This document shows, one piece after another, positions 44,541 through 54,984 of a stretch of DNA of 64,000 bases (positions within the stretch are counted from its first letter, which is position 1; the number at the start of each line of letters is the position of its first letter). Below the pieces are notes generated by a model. The model saw nothing but the letters and a program-made list of their open reading frames with translations, searched no databases and had not been told where the DNA came from. Source of the DNA: CAVSRC01 sp963750065 (GTDB lineage Bacteria; Pseudomonadota; Alphaproteobacteria; Rhizobiales; Kaistiaceae); contig CAVVPK010000042.1 of the NCBI GenBank assembly GCA_963750065.1, forward strand, positions 1-64,000. The letters are read 5' to 3'. A program made the translations under genes and the position numbers.

Positions 44541-45020
44541 ATGCAGATGACCATCGCCGCAATCGGCCGCATGAAGGCCGGCGCGGAGCGTGAGCTTGCC
44601 GAACGCTATCGCGACCGCGTCAACAAGGCCGGCCGCAGGCTCGGCCTGTCGCTTGCCGTGCGCGAATTTCCCGAAAGCCGGGCCTCCTCCGCCGCCGCGC
44701 GCAAGCAGCAGGAGGCCGCCGCGCTGCTTGCCGCCCTGCCGCAGGGCGCCGTCCTCGTCGCCCTCGACGAAACCGGCAAGAACCTCGACAGCCGCGCTTT
44801 TGCCCGGCAGATCGCCGGCTGGCGGGACGACGGCGTCGCCGAACTCGTCTTTGCCATCGGCGGCGCCGACGGCTTCGCTCCGATGCTGCTCGAAGCGGCG
44901 ACGCTGCGCCTGGCGCTGGGCACAATGACCTGGCCGCACCAGCTTGTCCGCCTGATGCTGGCCGAACAAGCCTACCGGGCCGTGACGATTCTCTCTGGCC
45001 ACCCCTATCATCGCGACTGA
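44541..45020 (+). CDS. rlmH: 23S rRNA (pseudouridine1915-N3)-methyltransferase RlmH
   Basis: 159 aa with the SPOUT knot: LVALDETGKNLDSRAFA, FAIGGADGF and the C-terminal HQLVRLMLAEQAYRAVTILSGHPYHRD, essentially invariant in RlmH. It methylates pseudouridine 1915 of 23S rRNA. It starts 32 bp after rsfS; an internal ATG at 44547 is an alternative start. Confidence 0.96.
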   Translation: MQMTIAAIGRMKAGAERELAERYRDRVNKAGRRLGLSLAVREFPESRASSAAARKQQEAAALLAALPQGAVLVALDETGKNLDSRAFARQIAGWRDDGVAELVFAIGGADGFAPMLLEAATLRLALGTMTWPHQLVRLMLAEQAYRAVTILSGHPYHRD

Positions 45021-45071
45021 CTACCGGTCGTGCCCTGAAAACGGCGGTTTTGGTTGACAGATCGTTAGGCG

Positions 45072-46430
45072 ATGCCGCCTAGCTTGTCCTTCGAAGCGCC
45101 TGCTCAGACAGGAAGTTCCCGGTTGCGACACCTGCGCCTTGCCACACTGCTCGCAGCGTCCGTGCTCGCCACGGGGATTGCGGCTGCGCAGCCGGTCGAG
45201 GACAGCGGCAGCACCGCCAGCCAGCGCGACGCCCGCCAGGCCGAGCTTGACTCGGTCACCCGCGACATCACGCTCAGCGCCAAACGGCGCGCCGAGCTGG
45301 CCCAGGAAATCGACGCCCTCGACAAGGATCGCGCCACCCTCAACCAGTCGCTGCTCGATGCCAGCACCCAGGTCCAGAAGCTGGAAGCGGCGAGCGACCG
45401 CACCGAGCGCCGGCTGGGCGTACTGATGAATCGGGAGGACGGGCTGCGCGCCTCGCTCGGCCAGCGGCGCACGGTGCTGGCCGAAGTTCTCGCCGCCCTG
45501 CAGCGGGTCGGCCGCCATCCGCCGCCGGCGATCCTGGTGCGTCCCGAGGATGCGCTGGCCTCTGTCAGGAGCGCCATCCTGCTCGGTGCCGTCGTCCCCG
45601 ACCTGCAGACAGCTGCAGAGCAGGTCGCCGCCGATCTACACGCACTGGTTGCGCTGCGCAAGGAAAAGGAGCGCGAGCGCGACCGCCTGCGCACCGACAC
45701 CACGGCCCTGCTCGAGGGCCGCACGCGCATATCACTTCTTCTTGAACAGAAGCGCGCCGCCCGCGCCGCCTCGGCTGAAGCGCTCGCCAACGAGGAGAAG
45801 CGCGCCGCCGCATTGGCCGCCCAGGCGACCAGCCTGCGCGACCTGATCGCGCGCCTGGAGAGCGAAGAGCCGGCCGCTGCCGCTGCCGCTGCCGAGGCCG
45901 AGAAAGCGGCGGCGGTGGCGCGCGAGAACAGTGGCGGCAGGCCGGCAAAATCGTTGGGCAAGGCCGACCGCATGGCTCCCGCGGTCGCCTTCGTCGACGC
46001 CAAGGGCCTGCTGCCCATGCCGGCCAGCGGGCGAATCATCCGCTCTTTCGGCGACAGCGACGGGCTCGGCGGCCGTGCCCAGGGCATTTCCATCGCCACC
46101 CGCCCCGGCGGGCTGGTATCCTCGCCTGCCGACGGCTGGGTGGTCTATGCCGGCCCCTTCCGCAGTTATGGCCAACTCTTGATCATAAATGCCGGGGACG
46201 GATATCATGTGCTGCTGGCGGGCATGGGACGAACGGATGTTCAACTCGGCCAGTTCGTACTTGCCGGCGAGCCGGTTGCCGTGATGGCGGAACAGAAAGT
46301 GGCGAGCATCGACGCGGTTGACGCCGGTGCCGCACAACCGGTGCTTTATATCGAATTCAGGAAAGATCGGACTTCTATCGACCCGACCCCATGGTGGGCC
46401 GCGTCCAATTCGGAAAAGGTTGGCGGATGA
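45072..46430 (+). CDS. EnvC-like murein hydrolase activator with degenerate M23 domain
   Basis: 452 aa. A signal region (LRHLRLATLLAASVLATGIAAAQ) is followed by a long coiled coil (~50-290, heptad-rich with Glu/Lys/Arg/Ala). A C-terminal LytM/M23 fold follows (GRIIRSFGDSDGLGGRAQGISI). The zinc ligands of active LytM enzymes are missing (AQG instead of HxG; no HxH in YHVLLAGM). It therefore probably activates an amidase, like EnvC. A TTG at 45123 with AGGA upstream would start right at the signal peptide and may be the real start. It overlaps ctpA by 4 bp. Confidence 0.88.
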   Translation: MPPSLSFEAPAQTGSSRLRHLRLATLLAASVLATGIAAAQPVEDSGSTASQRDARQAELDSVTRDITLSAKRRAELAQEIDALDKDRATLNQSLLDASTQVQKLEAASDRTERRLGVLMNREDGLRASLGQRRTVLAEVLAALQRVGRHPPPAILVRPEDALASVRSAILLGAVVPDLQTAAEQVAADLHALVALRKEKERERDRLRTDTTALLEGRTRISLLLEQKRAARAASAEALANEEKRAAALAAQATSLRDLIARLESEEPAAAAAAAEAEKAAAVARENSGGRPAKSLGKADRMAPAVAFVDAKGLLPMPASGRIIRSFGDSDGLGGRAQGISIATRPGGLVSSPADGWVVYAGPFRSYGQLLIINAGDGYHVLLAGMGRTDVQLGQFVLAGEPVAVMAEQKVASIDAVDAGAAQPVLYIEFRKDRTSIDPTPWWAASNSEKVGG

Positions 46431-47761
46431 TGCGCAAAGCCACATTACTGATCGTTGGTGCCCTGTTCGGTGCGCTGGCTACGGTTGCCGTGATGCAACC
46501 GCAGATCTTCGCGGGTGCAGAGGCCAACGCGGCCGCCACGGACACCTATCGCGAACTCAACCTGTTCGGCGACGTGTTCGAGCGCGTGCGCGCCGACTAT
46601 GTCGAGGTCCCCGACGATCACAAGCTGATCGAATTGGCGATCAACGGCATGCTGGCCGGGCTCGACCCGCACTCGAGCTACATGGACCCGAAGACCTACC
46701 AGGACATGCAAGTGCAGACCTCCGGCAAGTTCGGCGGTCTCGGCATCGAGGTCACCCAGCAGGACGGGATCATCAAGGTGGTCTCGCCGATCGACAACAC
46801 ACCGGCCTCGAAGGCGGGCATCCTGGCCAATGACGAAATCATCGCCATCGACGGCGACAGCGTCCAGGGCCTCAGTCTCAACGACGCCGTCGACAAGATG
46901 CGCGGCGCCATCGACACCTCGATCACGCTGACCATCAAGCGCCCCGACGTCGCCAAGCCATTCGATGTGAAGCTGGTGCGCGCCGAGATCACCATTCAGG
47001 CGGTGCGCTCGCGGGCCGAGGGCGACGTCGGCTACATCCGCATCTCTTCGTTCAGCGAGCAGACCTACGACGGGCTGAAGAGCGCCATCGAGAAGCTCAA
47101 GAAGGACATCGGCGCGGACAAGATCCGCGGCTACATCGTCGACTTGCGCAACAATCCGGGCGGCCTGCTCGACCAGTCGATCGCGGTCTCCGATGCGTTC
47201 CTCAACCACGGCGAGATCGTTTCGACCCGCGGCCGCCGCGCCGACGAGACCCAGCGCTTCAACGCCCATTCCGGCGACCTGACCGACGGCAAGCCGGTGA
47301 TCCTGCTCATCAACGGCGGCACCGCCTCGGCCTCCGAGATCGTTTCCGGCGCCCTGCAGGACCACCGCCGCGCCACCATCATCGGCACCCGCTCCTTCGG
47401 CAAGGGGTCGGTGCAGACGATCATCCCGCTCGGCGGCAATGGCGCGCTCAGGCTGACCACGGCGCGCTACTACACGCCGTCCGGCCGCTCCATCCAGGCC
47501 CAGGGCATCGAGCCCGACATCGTGGTCAAGCAGCCGCTGCCGCCGGAGCTTGCCGATCAGGCCCCCGCCATGCCGCAGGGCGAGGCAAGCCTGAAGGGGC
47601 ACCTGACGCAGGACGGCAAGCCCGAGATGAAGGGATCGTCCGCCTACGTGCCGCTCGATCCGAAGGACGATATTCAGCTCAACTACGCGCTCGACCTTCT
47701 CAACGGCAAGCAGGTGGACACGGCTTTCCCGCCGGACCCGAATTGCGGCATACCGAACTGA
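46427..47761 (+). CDS. ctpA: Carboxy-terminal processing protease (S41 family)
   Basis: 444 aa from the ATG at 46427 (ATGATG; overlaps the EnvC-like stop). A signal anchor at the N-terminus is followed by LDPHSSYMDP, a PDZ domain (~85-165, GKFGGLGIEVTQQDGIIKVVSPIDNTPA) and the S41 catalytic domain: serine in GGTASASEIVSGAL and lysine in GTRSFGKGSVQT. It is periplasmic. The EnvC-like/CtpA pair suggests a common role in cell-wall hydrolase control, as known for CtpA in other bacteria. Confidence 0.95.
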   Translation: MMRKATLLIVGALFGALATVAVMQPQIFAGAEANAAATDTYRELNLFGDVFERVRADYVEVPDDHKLIELAINGMLAGLDPHSSYMDPKTYQDMQVQTSGKFGGLGIEVTQQDGIIKVVSPIDNTPASKAGILANDEIIAIDGDSVQGLSLNDAVDKMRGAIDTSITLTIKRPDVAKPFDVKLVRAEITIQAVRSRAEGDVGYIRISSFSEQTYDGLKSAIEKLKKDIGADKIRGYIVDLRNNPGGLLDQSIAVSDAFLNHGEIVSTRGRRADETQRFNAHSGDLTDGKPVILLINGGTASASEIVSGALQDHRRATIIGTRSFGKGSVQTIIPLGGNGALRLTTARYYTPSGRSIQAQGIEPDIVVKQPLPPELADQAPAMPQGEASLKGHLTQDGKPEMKGSSAYVPLDPKDDIQLNYALDLLNGKQVDTAFPPDPNCGIPN

Positions 47762-47766
47762 TACAA

Positions 47767-47791
47767 GGGCGGGCGGCAGCGCCGCCCGCCC
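47767..47791 (+). terminator. GC-rich hairpin after ctpA
   Basis: A perfect 11-bp stem GGGCGGGCGGC / GCCGCCCGCCC with a 3-base loop, immediately after the ctpA stop. There is no T run, so it is a pause or processing hairpin, or a weak terminator. Confidence 0.6.
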
Positions 47792-47814
47792 CTCCCCGCT
47801 GATGTGGCAGGCCA

Positions 47815-48083
47815 GAGCCTTTTGTGGCCAGATGGGACCAATTCCGTTTCTCGACCGGCGAGGCGATCCAGCGCCGAGACCGGCGAAGGACGATGTGGGG
47901 CATCGGTCAAGACGGGATCGGCGCCGGGCGCCCGCCGGGCGGAAACCCGAAGGGGCGGGCGATTTTGCGCTATTATCGGCGCCGTTGGGCTCGAACGTAT
48001 CCCGGATACGTCCTTCGCCCATCGGCTTGATTCTGGCGCAGGATCGGTCCGTCGGAATAGGCCCATCTGGCCATGAAAGGCTC
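47815..48083. repeat. 269-bp element with long imperfect terminal inverted repeats (MITE-like)
   Basis: The ends match in inverted orientation. GAGCCTTT..TGGCCAGATGGG (47815-47836) pairs with CCCATCTGGCCA..AAAGGCTC (48062-48083), followed inward by ATTCCG / CGGAAT, CGATCCxGCGCC and GGCGAAGGACG on both sides. The whole interval could fold into one long imperfect hairpin. It fills the ctpA-to-deacetylase gap, and its right end supplies the AAAGG ribosome site of the next gene. No gene is seen inside. Confidence 0.6.
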
Positions 48084-48085
48084 CT

Positions 48086-49219
48086 ATGTCGGATGACCTG
48101 ACAAGGCCGCTGGGACTGACGCCGCCGCGCCGACCGCGCGACCGGCTGCGGTGGCCGGCAATCGCCGCGGCTGCCGTCGTGCTCGCCGTGGTCGTGGGCG
48201 GGGTCGCAGCCGGCTGGTGGCTGCTCCGCCCGGCGCCTTCCGGGCCGACCGCCACCGCCGTGATCAATCAGCCGACCGCCACGGCGCCTGCCGTGACGCC
48301 GCCACGCACCGACGCCGGCGGTCAGGCGCCCGGCACCGCCACGCTGACCGAGGTGGCGCCGACCGGCAACCTCAGCGACGTCGGCAAGGTCGTCATCCAC
48401 GATCCCTCCCAGCCCTCGGTGCTCAACCTGGCTTCGGTGCCGGTGGCCGCTCTGATCGAGAACAGCCCCTACGGACCGCTGCCCAGGATCGCCGCCGACG
48501 GCACCCGCCCGCTCGACGCCTATGCACGGCCGCCGGAAGCCGCAAGCGGCGCCGCGCGCGTCGCCATCGTCATCGGCGGCGTCGGCATTGACGCCGACGG
48601 CAGCAGCCAGGCGATCGCGCTGCCCGGCCCGGTGACCCTGGCGCTTGCCCCTTACGGTTCCGATCTCAAGGCGACCATGGCGGATGCCCGCGCCGCCGGT
48701 CACGAGCTCCTTCTCCAGATCCCGCTCGAGCCGTTCAACTATCCAAGCACCGATCCCGGCCCGCATACGCTCACCGTCGACGCTCCGGCGGCGGAAAACA
48801 TCGACCGACTGCACTGGCTGATGAGCCGGTTCACCAACTATGTCGGCGTCGTCAATTATCTTGGCGCCCGCTTCACCGGCGAGGCCGACGCGCTGACGCC
48901 GGTGCTGAGCGAAGTCGGCCACCGCGGCCTGCTCTATCTCGACGATGGCTCCTCGGCACGCAGCCAGGCCGTGGCGCTTGCCGGCAATACGCCGGTGCTG
49001 CGCGCCGATATGGTGCTCGATGCCGACCTGACGCCGGCGGCGATCGACGAGAAGCTCAACCAGTTGCGCGCCATCGCCCGCCAGCGCGGCTACGCCATCG
49101 CCACCGGCAGCGCCTTTTCCGTCACCATCGACCGCGTGGCGGCTTTTGCCAAAGCCGCCGCCGACCGCGGCATCGCCGTCGTCCCCCTGAGTTCACTGGT
49201 TGCAGCAAGCCGCTCATGA
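48086..49219 (+). CDS. Divergent polysaccharide deacetylase family protein (DUF610)
   Basis: 377 aa. A cytoplasmic Pro/Arg-rich N-terminus, one membrane helix (~26-48, AIAAAAVVLAVVVGGVAAGWWLL), a Thr/Ala/Pro-rich linker and a periplasmic divergent NodB-like domain. Its segments are VAIVIGGVGIDADGSSQAI, LALAPYGSDL, LLQIPLEPFNYPSTDPGPHTL, LLYLDDGSS and AIATGSAF. It lies between ctpA and rppH, as is usual in this class, and is thought to modify envelope polysaccharide. The stop overlaps rppH by 4 bp. Confidence 0.88.
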   Translation: MSDDLTRPLGLTPPRRPRDRLRWPAIAAAAVVLAVVVGGVAAGWWLLRPAPSGPTATAVINQPTATAPAVTPPRTDAGGQAPGTATLTEVAPTGNLSDVGKVVIHDPSQPSVLNLASVPVAALIENSPYGPLPRIAADGTRPLDAYARPPEAASGAARVAIVIGGVGIDADGSSQAIALPGPVTLALAPYGSDLKATMADARAAGHELLLQIPLEPFNYPSTDPGPHTLTVDAPAAENIDRLHWLMSRFTNYVGVVNYLGARFTGEADALTPVLSEVGHRGLLYLDDGSSARSQAVALAGNTPVLRADMVLDADLTPAAIDEKLNQLRAIARQRGYAIATGSAFSVTIDRVAAFAKAAADRGIAVVPLSSLVAASRS

Positions 49220-49737
49220 TCACGAAGCCCAAGTCCATCGAAGATCTGCCCTATCGGCTCAATGTCGGCATCGCCGTGTTCAACCGCACCGGCCAGGTGT
49301 GGATCGGCCATCGCAGCGACATCGACGCGGAGGGCGAAGGCGAGGGCCACTGGTGGCAGATGCCCCAGGGCGGCCTCGACAAGGACGAGGACCCGGAGGC
49401 CTGCGCCTTTCGCGAACTCTACGAGGAAACCTCGATCAGGAGCGTCGAACTGATCCGCGCTGCCGACGGCTGGTTCACCTACGACCTGCCGCCGGAACTG
49501 GTCGGCATATCCTGGAAGGGCCGCTATCGCGGCCAGAAGCAGAAATGGTTCGCCCTGCGCTTCACCGGCTCCGGAGCGGAGATCGACGTGTTGGCGCCGG
49601 GTGGCGGCAAGCACAAGCCGGAATTCTCGAGCTGGCGCTGGGAGAGCCTCGCCCGCATGCCCGAGCTGGTCGTGCCCTTCAAGCGCAAGGTCTATGAGCA
49701 GGTGACCGAGGCGTTCGCGGATATTGCCGCCGGCTGA
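49216..49737 (+). CDS. rppH: RNA pyrophosphohydrolase (Nudix)
   Basis: 173 aa. The Nudix box spans residues ~53-73 (GGLDKDEDPE, then FRELYEET), with its glutamates at E67, E70 and E71. LPYRLNVGIAVFNRTGQVWIGHR and the QMPQGG lead-in are typical of RppH. It converts 5'-triphosphate RNA to monophosphate, triggering decay. It overlaps the deacetylase-like gene by 4 bp and converges with atpC, 11 bp away. Confidence 0.95.
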   Translation: MITKPKSIEDLPYRLNVGIAVFNRTGQVWIGHRSDIDAEGEGEGHWWQMPQGGLDKDEDPEACAFRELYEETSIRSVELIRAADGWFTYDLPPELVGISWKGRYRGQKQKWFALRFTGSGAEIDVLAPGGGKHKPEFSSWRWESLARMPELVVPFKRKVYEQVTEAFADIAAG

Positions 49738-49748
49738 CGAAGCCGGCC

Positions 49749-50156
49749 TTAGCGCCCGTTGACGAGCGCGATCTGCACTTCGCGCAATTGGTGCAGGCGC
49801 GCATCGGCCAGGTCACGCGCGGCGCCATCCTTGGCGTCGGCGACGTCTTCCTGGGCGTTCTTGACCTCCTGATCCAGCCAGTCGGGATCGACATCGGCCA
49901 GCGGGATCGCCTGTTCGGCGAGGATGGTGAGGCCCGCGGCGTTCACATCGGCAAAGCCGCCGCGCACGAAGATGCGTTCGCTCTCGCCCTCACGGGTCAC
50001 GTCGACCACGCCCGGCCGCACGGTCGACATGTAGGGCGCGTGGCCCTTCAGCACCGTGAAGTAGCCCTCCGAGCCGGGGATGACGACCTGCTCGACCTGT
50101 GCCGATATCAGCAGCCGCTCCGGCGAGACCAGTTCGAACTTGAAGGGGTCGGCCAT
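49749..50156 (-). CDS. atpC: ATP synthase F1 epsilon subunit
   Basis: 135 aa: FELVSPERLL at the start, VVIPGSEGYFTVLKGHAPYMSTVRPGVV in the beta-sandwich domain, then a C-terminal helical hairpin (LADARLHQLREVQIALVNGR). It couples rotation and inhibits ATPase activity. It is the last gene of the operon, separated from atpD by a small extra gene. Confidence 0.96.
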   Translation of the reverse strand: MADPFKFELVSPERLLISAQVEQVVIPGSEGYFTVLKGHAPYMSTVRPGVVDVTREGESERIFVRGGFADVNAAGLTILAEQAIPLADVDPDWLDQEVKNAQEDVADAKDGAARDLADARLHQLREVQIALVNGR

Positions 50157-50165
50157 GACTGATGC

Positions 50166-50474
50166 TCAACCTTTCCGCATGTCGAGGAGATAGCCCGCGC
50201 CGAGGCCGACGATGGCGGCGATGCCGGCGAAGATCGCGGTCCTCAGCCCTGGATCGTCGAAGGCCGAACGCTGGTTGCCAACCTCGATATTGAGACCGCC
50301 GTTCTGGCTGTTGACCGACACCTGGGCACCGCCAGAATTCTCGTTCTTCTGGACCGTCATGTTGAGCGGCCCGGCATGGATCTCGGTCGTCGACGGCCTG
50401 GGCGCCGTGAACCAGCCGATCCCGGCGCCGACCACGAGGCCGACCACCAGCAGGATGGCCTTGAAGCTCTTCAT
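50166..50474 (-). CDS. Small two-helix membrane protein of unknown function inside the atp operon
   Basis: 102 aa from the ATG at 50472-50474, with GAGGACGGGA upstream. Two hydrophobic segments are visible (residues 5-24 and 78-97), separated by a polar, Asn/Gln/Ser-rich stretch (~30-70) containing NSGGAQVSVNSQNGGLNIEVGNQ that would form a small beta-like periplasmic loop. It starts 20 bp after the atpD stop and ends 9 bp before atpC, in the same direction. Co-transcription with the F1 genes is therefore almost certain. I do not recognise a family. It is not AtpI- or AtpZ-like by eye. Confidence 0.75.
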   Translation of the reverse strand: MKSFKAILLVVGLVVGAGIGWFTAPRPSTTEIHAGPLNMTVQKNENSGGAQVSVNSQNGGLNIEVGNQRSAFDDPGLRTAIFAGIAAIVGLGAGYLLDMRKG

Positions 50475-50494
50475 CGCCCGTTCCCGTCCTCTCG

Positions 50495-51952
50495 TCAGGC
50501 GGCTTCGGCCGCCAGCTTCTTCGCCTTCTCGACCGCCTGCTCGATGGTGCCGACCATGTAGAAGGCGGGCTCCGGCAGGTGATCGTAGTCGCCGGCAACC
50601 AGACCCTTGAAGCCCTTGATGGTGTCGGCGAGTTCGACGAACACGCCCGGCGCGCCGGTGAACACCTCGGCGACATGGAAGGGCTGCGACAGGAAGCGCT
50701 CGATCTTGCGGGCGCGCGCCACCGTCAGCTTGTCCTCTTCCGACAGCTCGTCCATGCCCAGGATGGCGATGATGTCCTGGAGCTGCTTGTAGCGCTGCAG
50801 AACCTGCTGCACCTCGCGGGCGACATTGTAGTGTTCCTCGCCGACGATCGCGGCCGACAGCATGCGTGAGGTCGAATCGAGCGGATCGACAGCCGGATAG
50901 ATGCCCTTTTCGGCGATCGACCGCGACAGGGTCGTGGTGGCGTCGAGGTGGGCAAACGAGGTTGCCGGCGCCGGGTCGGTGAGGTCGTCGGCGGGCACGT
51001 AGATCGCCTGGATCGAGGTGATCGAACCCTTGCTGGTGGTGGTGATGCGCTCCTGCAGCGCGCCCATGTCGGTGGCCAGCGTCGGCTGATAGCCCACGGC
51101 GCTGGGGATGCGGCCGAGCAGCGCCGACACTTCCGAGCCGGCCTGGGTGAAGCGGAAGATGTTGTCGACGAAGAACAGCACGTCCTGGCCCTGGTCGCGG
51201 AAGTATTCGGCGACCGTGAGGCCCGAAAGCGCGACGCGCATGCGGGCGCCCGGCGGCTCGTTCATCTGGCCGAAGACCAGCGCGCATTTGGAGCCGGCGG
51301 TCGAGCCGTTGTTCTTCTGCGGGTCCTTGTTGACGCCCGATTCGATGAACTCGTGGTAGAGGTCGTTGCCCTCGCGTGTACGCTCGCCGACGCCGGCAAA
51401 CACCGAATAGCCGCCATGCGCCTTGGCGATGTTGTTGATCAGCTCCTGGATGATGACTGTCTTGCCGACGCCGGCACCGCCGAACAGGCCGATCTTGCCG
51501 CCGCGGGCATAGGGCGCCAGCAGATCGACGACCTTGATACCGGTGACCAGGATCTGCGACTCGGTCGACTGGTCGATATATGCCGGGGCCGGCTGGTGGA
51601 TGGCGCGGCTCTGCTGGGTCTTGATCGGGCCGGCCTCGTCCACCGGCTCGCCGATGACGTTCATGATGCGGCCGAGCGTCTCCTCGCCCACCGGCACCGT
51701 GATCGGCTCGCCGGTGTCGGTGACCTCGTGGCCACGCACCAGGCCCTCGGTGATGTCCATGGCGACGGTGCGCACCGTGTTCTCGCCGAGGTGCTGGGCG
51801 ACCTCAAGGATCAGGCGCGTGCCATGGTTATCCGTCTGCAGCGCGTTCAGGATGGCCGGCAGATGCCCCTCGAACTGCACGTCGACGACGGCGCCGGTGA
51901 CCTGGGTGATGCGTCCGGTGACGCCCTTAATGTTGGTGGTGTCTTTGGCCAT
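50495..51952 (-). CDS. atpD: ATP synthase F1 beta subunit
   Basis: 485 aa: GGAGVGKTVIIQELINN (Walker A), ALVFGQMNEPPGARMRV, DVLFFVDNIFRFTQAGSEVSALLGR (Walker B and beyond), and the DELSEEDK loop. It carries the catalytic nucleotide sites. Normal length for the family. Confidence 0.98.
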   Translation of the reverse strand: MAKDTTNIKGVTGRITQVTGAVVDVQFEGHLPAILNALQTDNHGTRLILEVAQHLGENTVRTVAMDITEGLVRGHEVTDTGEPITVPVGEETLGRIMNVIGEPVDEAGPIKTQQSRAIHQPAPAYIDQSTESQILVTGIKVVDLLAPYARGGKIGLFGGAGVGKTVIIQELINNIAKAHGGYSVFAGVGERTREGNDLYHEFIESGVNKDPQKNNGSTAGSKCALVFGQMNEPPGARMRVALSGLTVAEYFRDQGQDVLFFVDNIFRFTQAGSEVSALLGRIPSAVGYQPTLATDMGALQERITTTSKGSITSIQAIYVPADDLTDPAPATSFAHLDATTTLSRSIAEKGIYPAVDPLDSTSRMLSAAIVGEEHYNVAREVQQVLQRYKQLQDIIAILGMDELSEEDKLTVARARKIERFLSQPFHVAEVFTGAPGVFVELADTIKGFKGLVAGDYDHLPEPAFYMVGTIEQAVEKAKKLAAEAA

Positions 51953-51977
51953 GTCTCTGCCTCTTCCGGGGTGCGGC

Positions 51978-52856
51978 TTAGAGCGCCTCGGCGCCCGAGA
52001 TGATTTCGATCAGTTCCTTGGTGATCTGCGCCTGGCGGGTACGATTGTAGATCAGCGTGTACCTGTCGATCATGTCGCCGGCGTTGCGCGTCGCATTGTC
52101 CATCGCGCTCATCTTGGCGCCCTGCTCGGAGGCGGCGTTCTCGAGCAGTGCGCGGAAGATCTGGATCGACAGATTGCGCGGCAGGAGCTCGGCAAGGATC
52201 GATTCCTCGTCCGGCTCGTATTCGTAGGCGCCGCCGCCGCCGGCCGCCGACATCTCGCCGGTGACCTGCGCCGGGATGAGTTGCACCGCGGTCGGCACCT
52301 GGCTGATGACCGAGTGGAACTCGGCGAAGAACATCGTGCAGACGTCGAACTGGTTGTCGCCGAACAGCGCCAGCACCCGCTTGCCGATGGCATCGGCTTC
52401 GTTGAAGCCGATCTGGCGCACTTCGCGCAGCTCGATCACGTCGAGCACCTGGCGCGGGAACTGCCGGCGCAGGATGTCGTAGCCCTTGCGCCCGACACAG
52501 AGGATCTTGGCTTCCTTGCCGTCGCGCGCCAGGCGGTTGACATGGTCGCGCGCCAACCGCGCGATCGACGAATTGAACGCGCCGCACAGGCCGCGGTCGG
52601 CCGTGCACACGACCAGAAGGTGGGTCTCGTCCTTGCCGGTGCCGACCAGCAGCCGCGGCGAATCCGTGCTGCCGGTGGAGCCCGCCGCGACATTGACCAG
52701 CACCGAGGCCATGCGCTCGGCATAGGGCCGCGCGGCCTCCGCCGCCGCCTGCGCCCGGCGCAACTTCGACGCGGCGACCATCTGCATGGCGCGCGTGATC
52801 TTCTGCGTCGCCTTCACCGAAGCGATGCGGTTGCGCAGCTCTTTGAGGGAAGCCAT
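51978..52856 (-). CDS. atpG: ATP synthase F1 gamma subunit
   Basis: 292 aa: MASLKELRNRIASVKATQKITRAMQMVAASK at the N-terminus, TADRGLCGAFNSSIAR in the middle, and AMDNATRNAGDMIDRYTLIYNRTRQAQITKELIEIISGAEAL at the end. Together these form the rotor coiled coil. Standard position between atpA and atpD. Confidence 0.97.
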   Translation of the reverse strand: MASLKELRNRIASVKATQKITRAMQMVAASKLRRAQAAAEAARPYAERMASVLVNVAAGSTGSTDSPRLLVGTGKDETHLLVVCTADRGLCGAFNSSIARLARDHVNRLARDGKEAKILCVGRKGYDILRRQFPRQVLDVIELREVRQIGFNEADAIGKRVLALFGDNQFDVCTMFFAEFHSVISQVPTAVQLIPAQVTGEMSAAGGGGAYEYEPDEESILAELLPRNLSIQIFRALLENAASEQGAKMSAMDNATRNAGDMIDRYTLIYNRTRQAQITKELIEIISGAEAL

Positions 52857-52894
52857 CGGACCAGTCCCTACCCGCTATCTAAAACCCGGCCCGA

Positions 52895-54423
<1,529 letters not shown>

Positions 54424-54424
<1 letters not shown>

Positions 54425-54984
54425 CAGCCGACCTCTTTCATGACAAGTTTGAGCGAGTTGAGTTTGGTTCTGAGCGAACCGTCGATCATGCGGCTGCCGA
54501 CCTTGACGATGAGGCCGCCGATCAGCGCCGGATCGACGGCGGTCTGCAGCGCGACGTCCTTGCCGATCGAGGCTTTCAGGGCCTCCTTGAGCGCGGCAAG
54601 GTGGGCCTCGCTGAGCGGCTCGGCGCTGGTCACCTCGGCGGCAACCTCGCCGCGATGGGCAGCCATCAGCCGGCTGAATGCGGCGATGATGTCCGGCATG
54701 GCGAAGAGCCGCCGGTTGCCGGCGACCACCCGGATGAAGTTGCCGGTGAGGCCGCCGATCTCGGACCGGTCGAGCACGGCGCCCACCGCCCGCGCCTGCT
54801 CGTCGGCGGCGAAGACGGGGCTCCTGACCAGGCGCACCAGATCGGCGCTCTCGGCAAGCATGGCGCTAAAGCGGCCGAGATCGGCCTCGACCGCCGGCAA
54901 TGAGTCTGCCTCTACCGCCAGTTCGAAAAGGGCGTTCGCGTAGCGTCCCGCTACGGTCGCAATGGAAGATTCGCTACCGGCCAC
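54424..54984 (-). CDS. atpH: ATP synthase F1 delta subunit
   Basis: 186 aa from a GTG at 54982-54984 with AGGGA upstream. This gives the normal delta length; a longer frame from 55098 adds an unrelated leader. Segments ATVAGRYANALFELA, VVAGNRRLFAMPDIIAAF and the C-terminal GGLIVKVGSRMIDGSLRTKLNSL are diagnostic. It links F1 to the peripheral stalk and is the first gene of the operon. Confidence 0.95.

Noticed and set aside
45054..45085. TTGACA ... TAGCTT as a promoter for the EnvC-like gene
   Set aside because: The spacer is about 20 bases and the predicted start of transcription would fall after the first candidate start codon; not convincing.
46445..48922. 825-codon minus-strand frame across ctpA and the deacetylase-like gene
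   Set aside because: Antisense shadow of two recognisable genes and the inverted-repeat element; no motifs.
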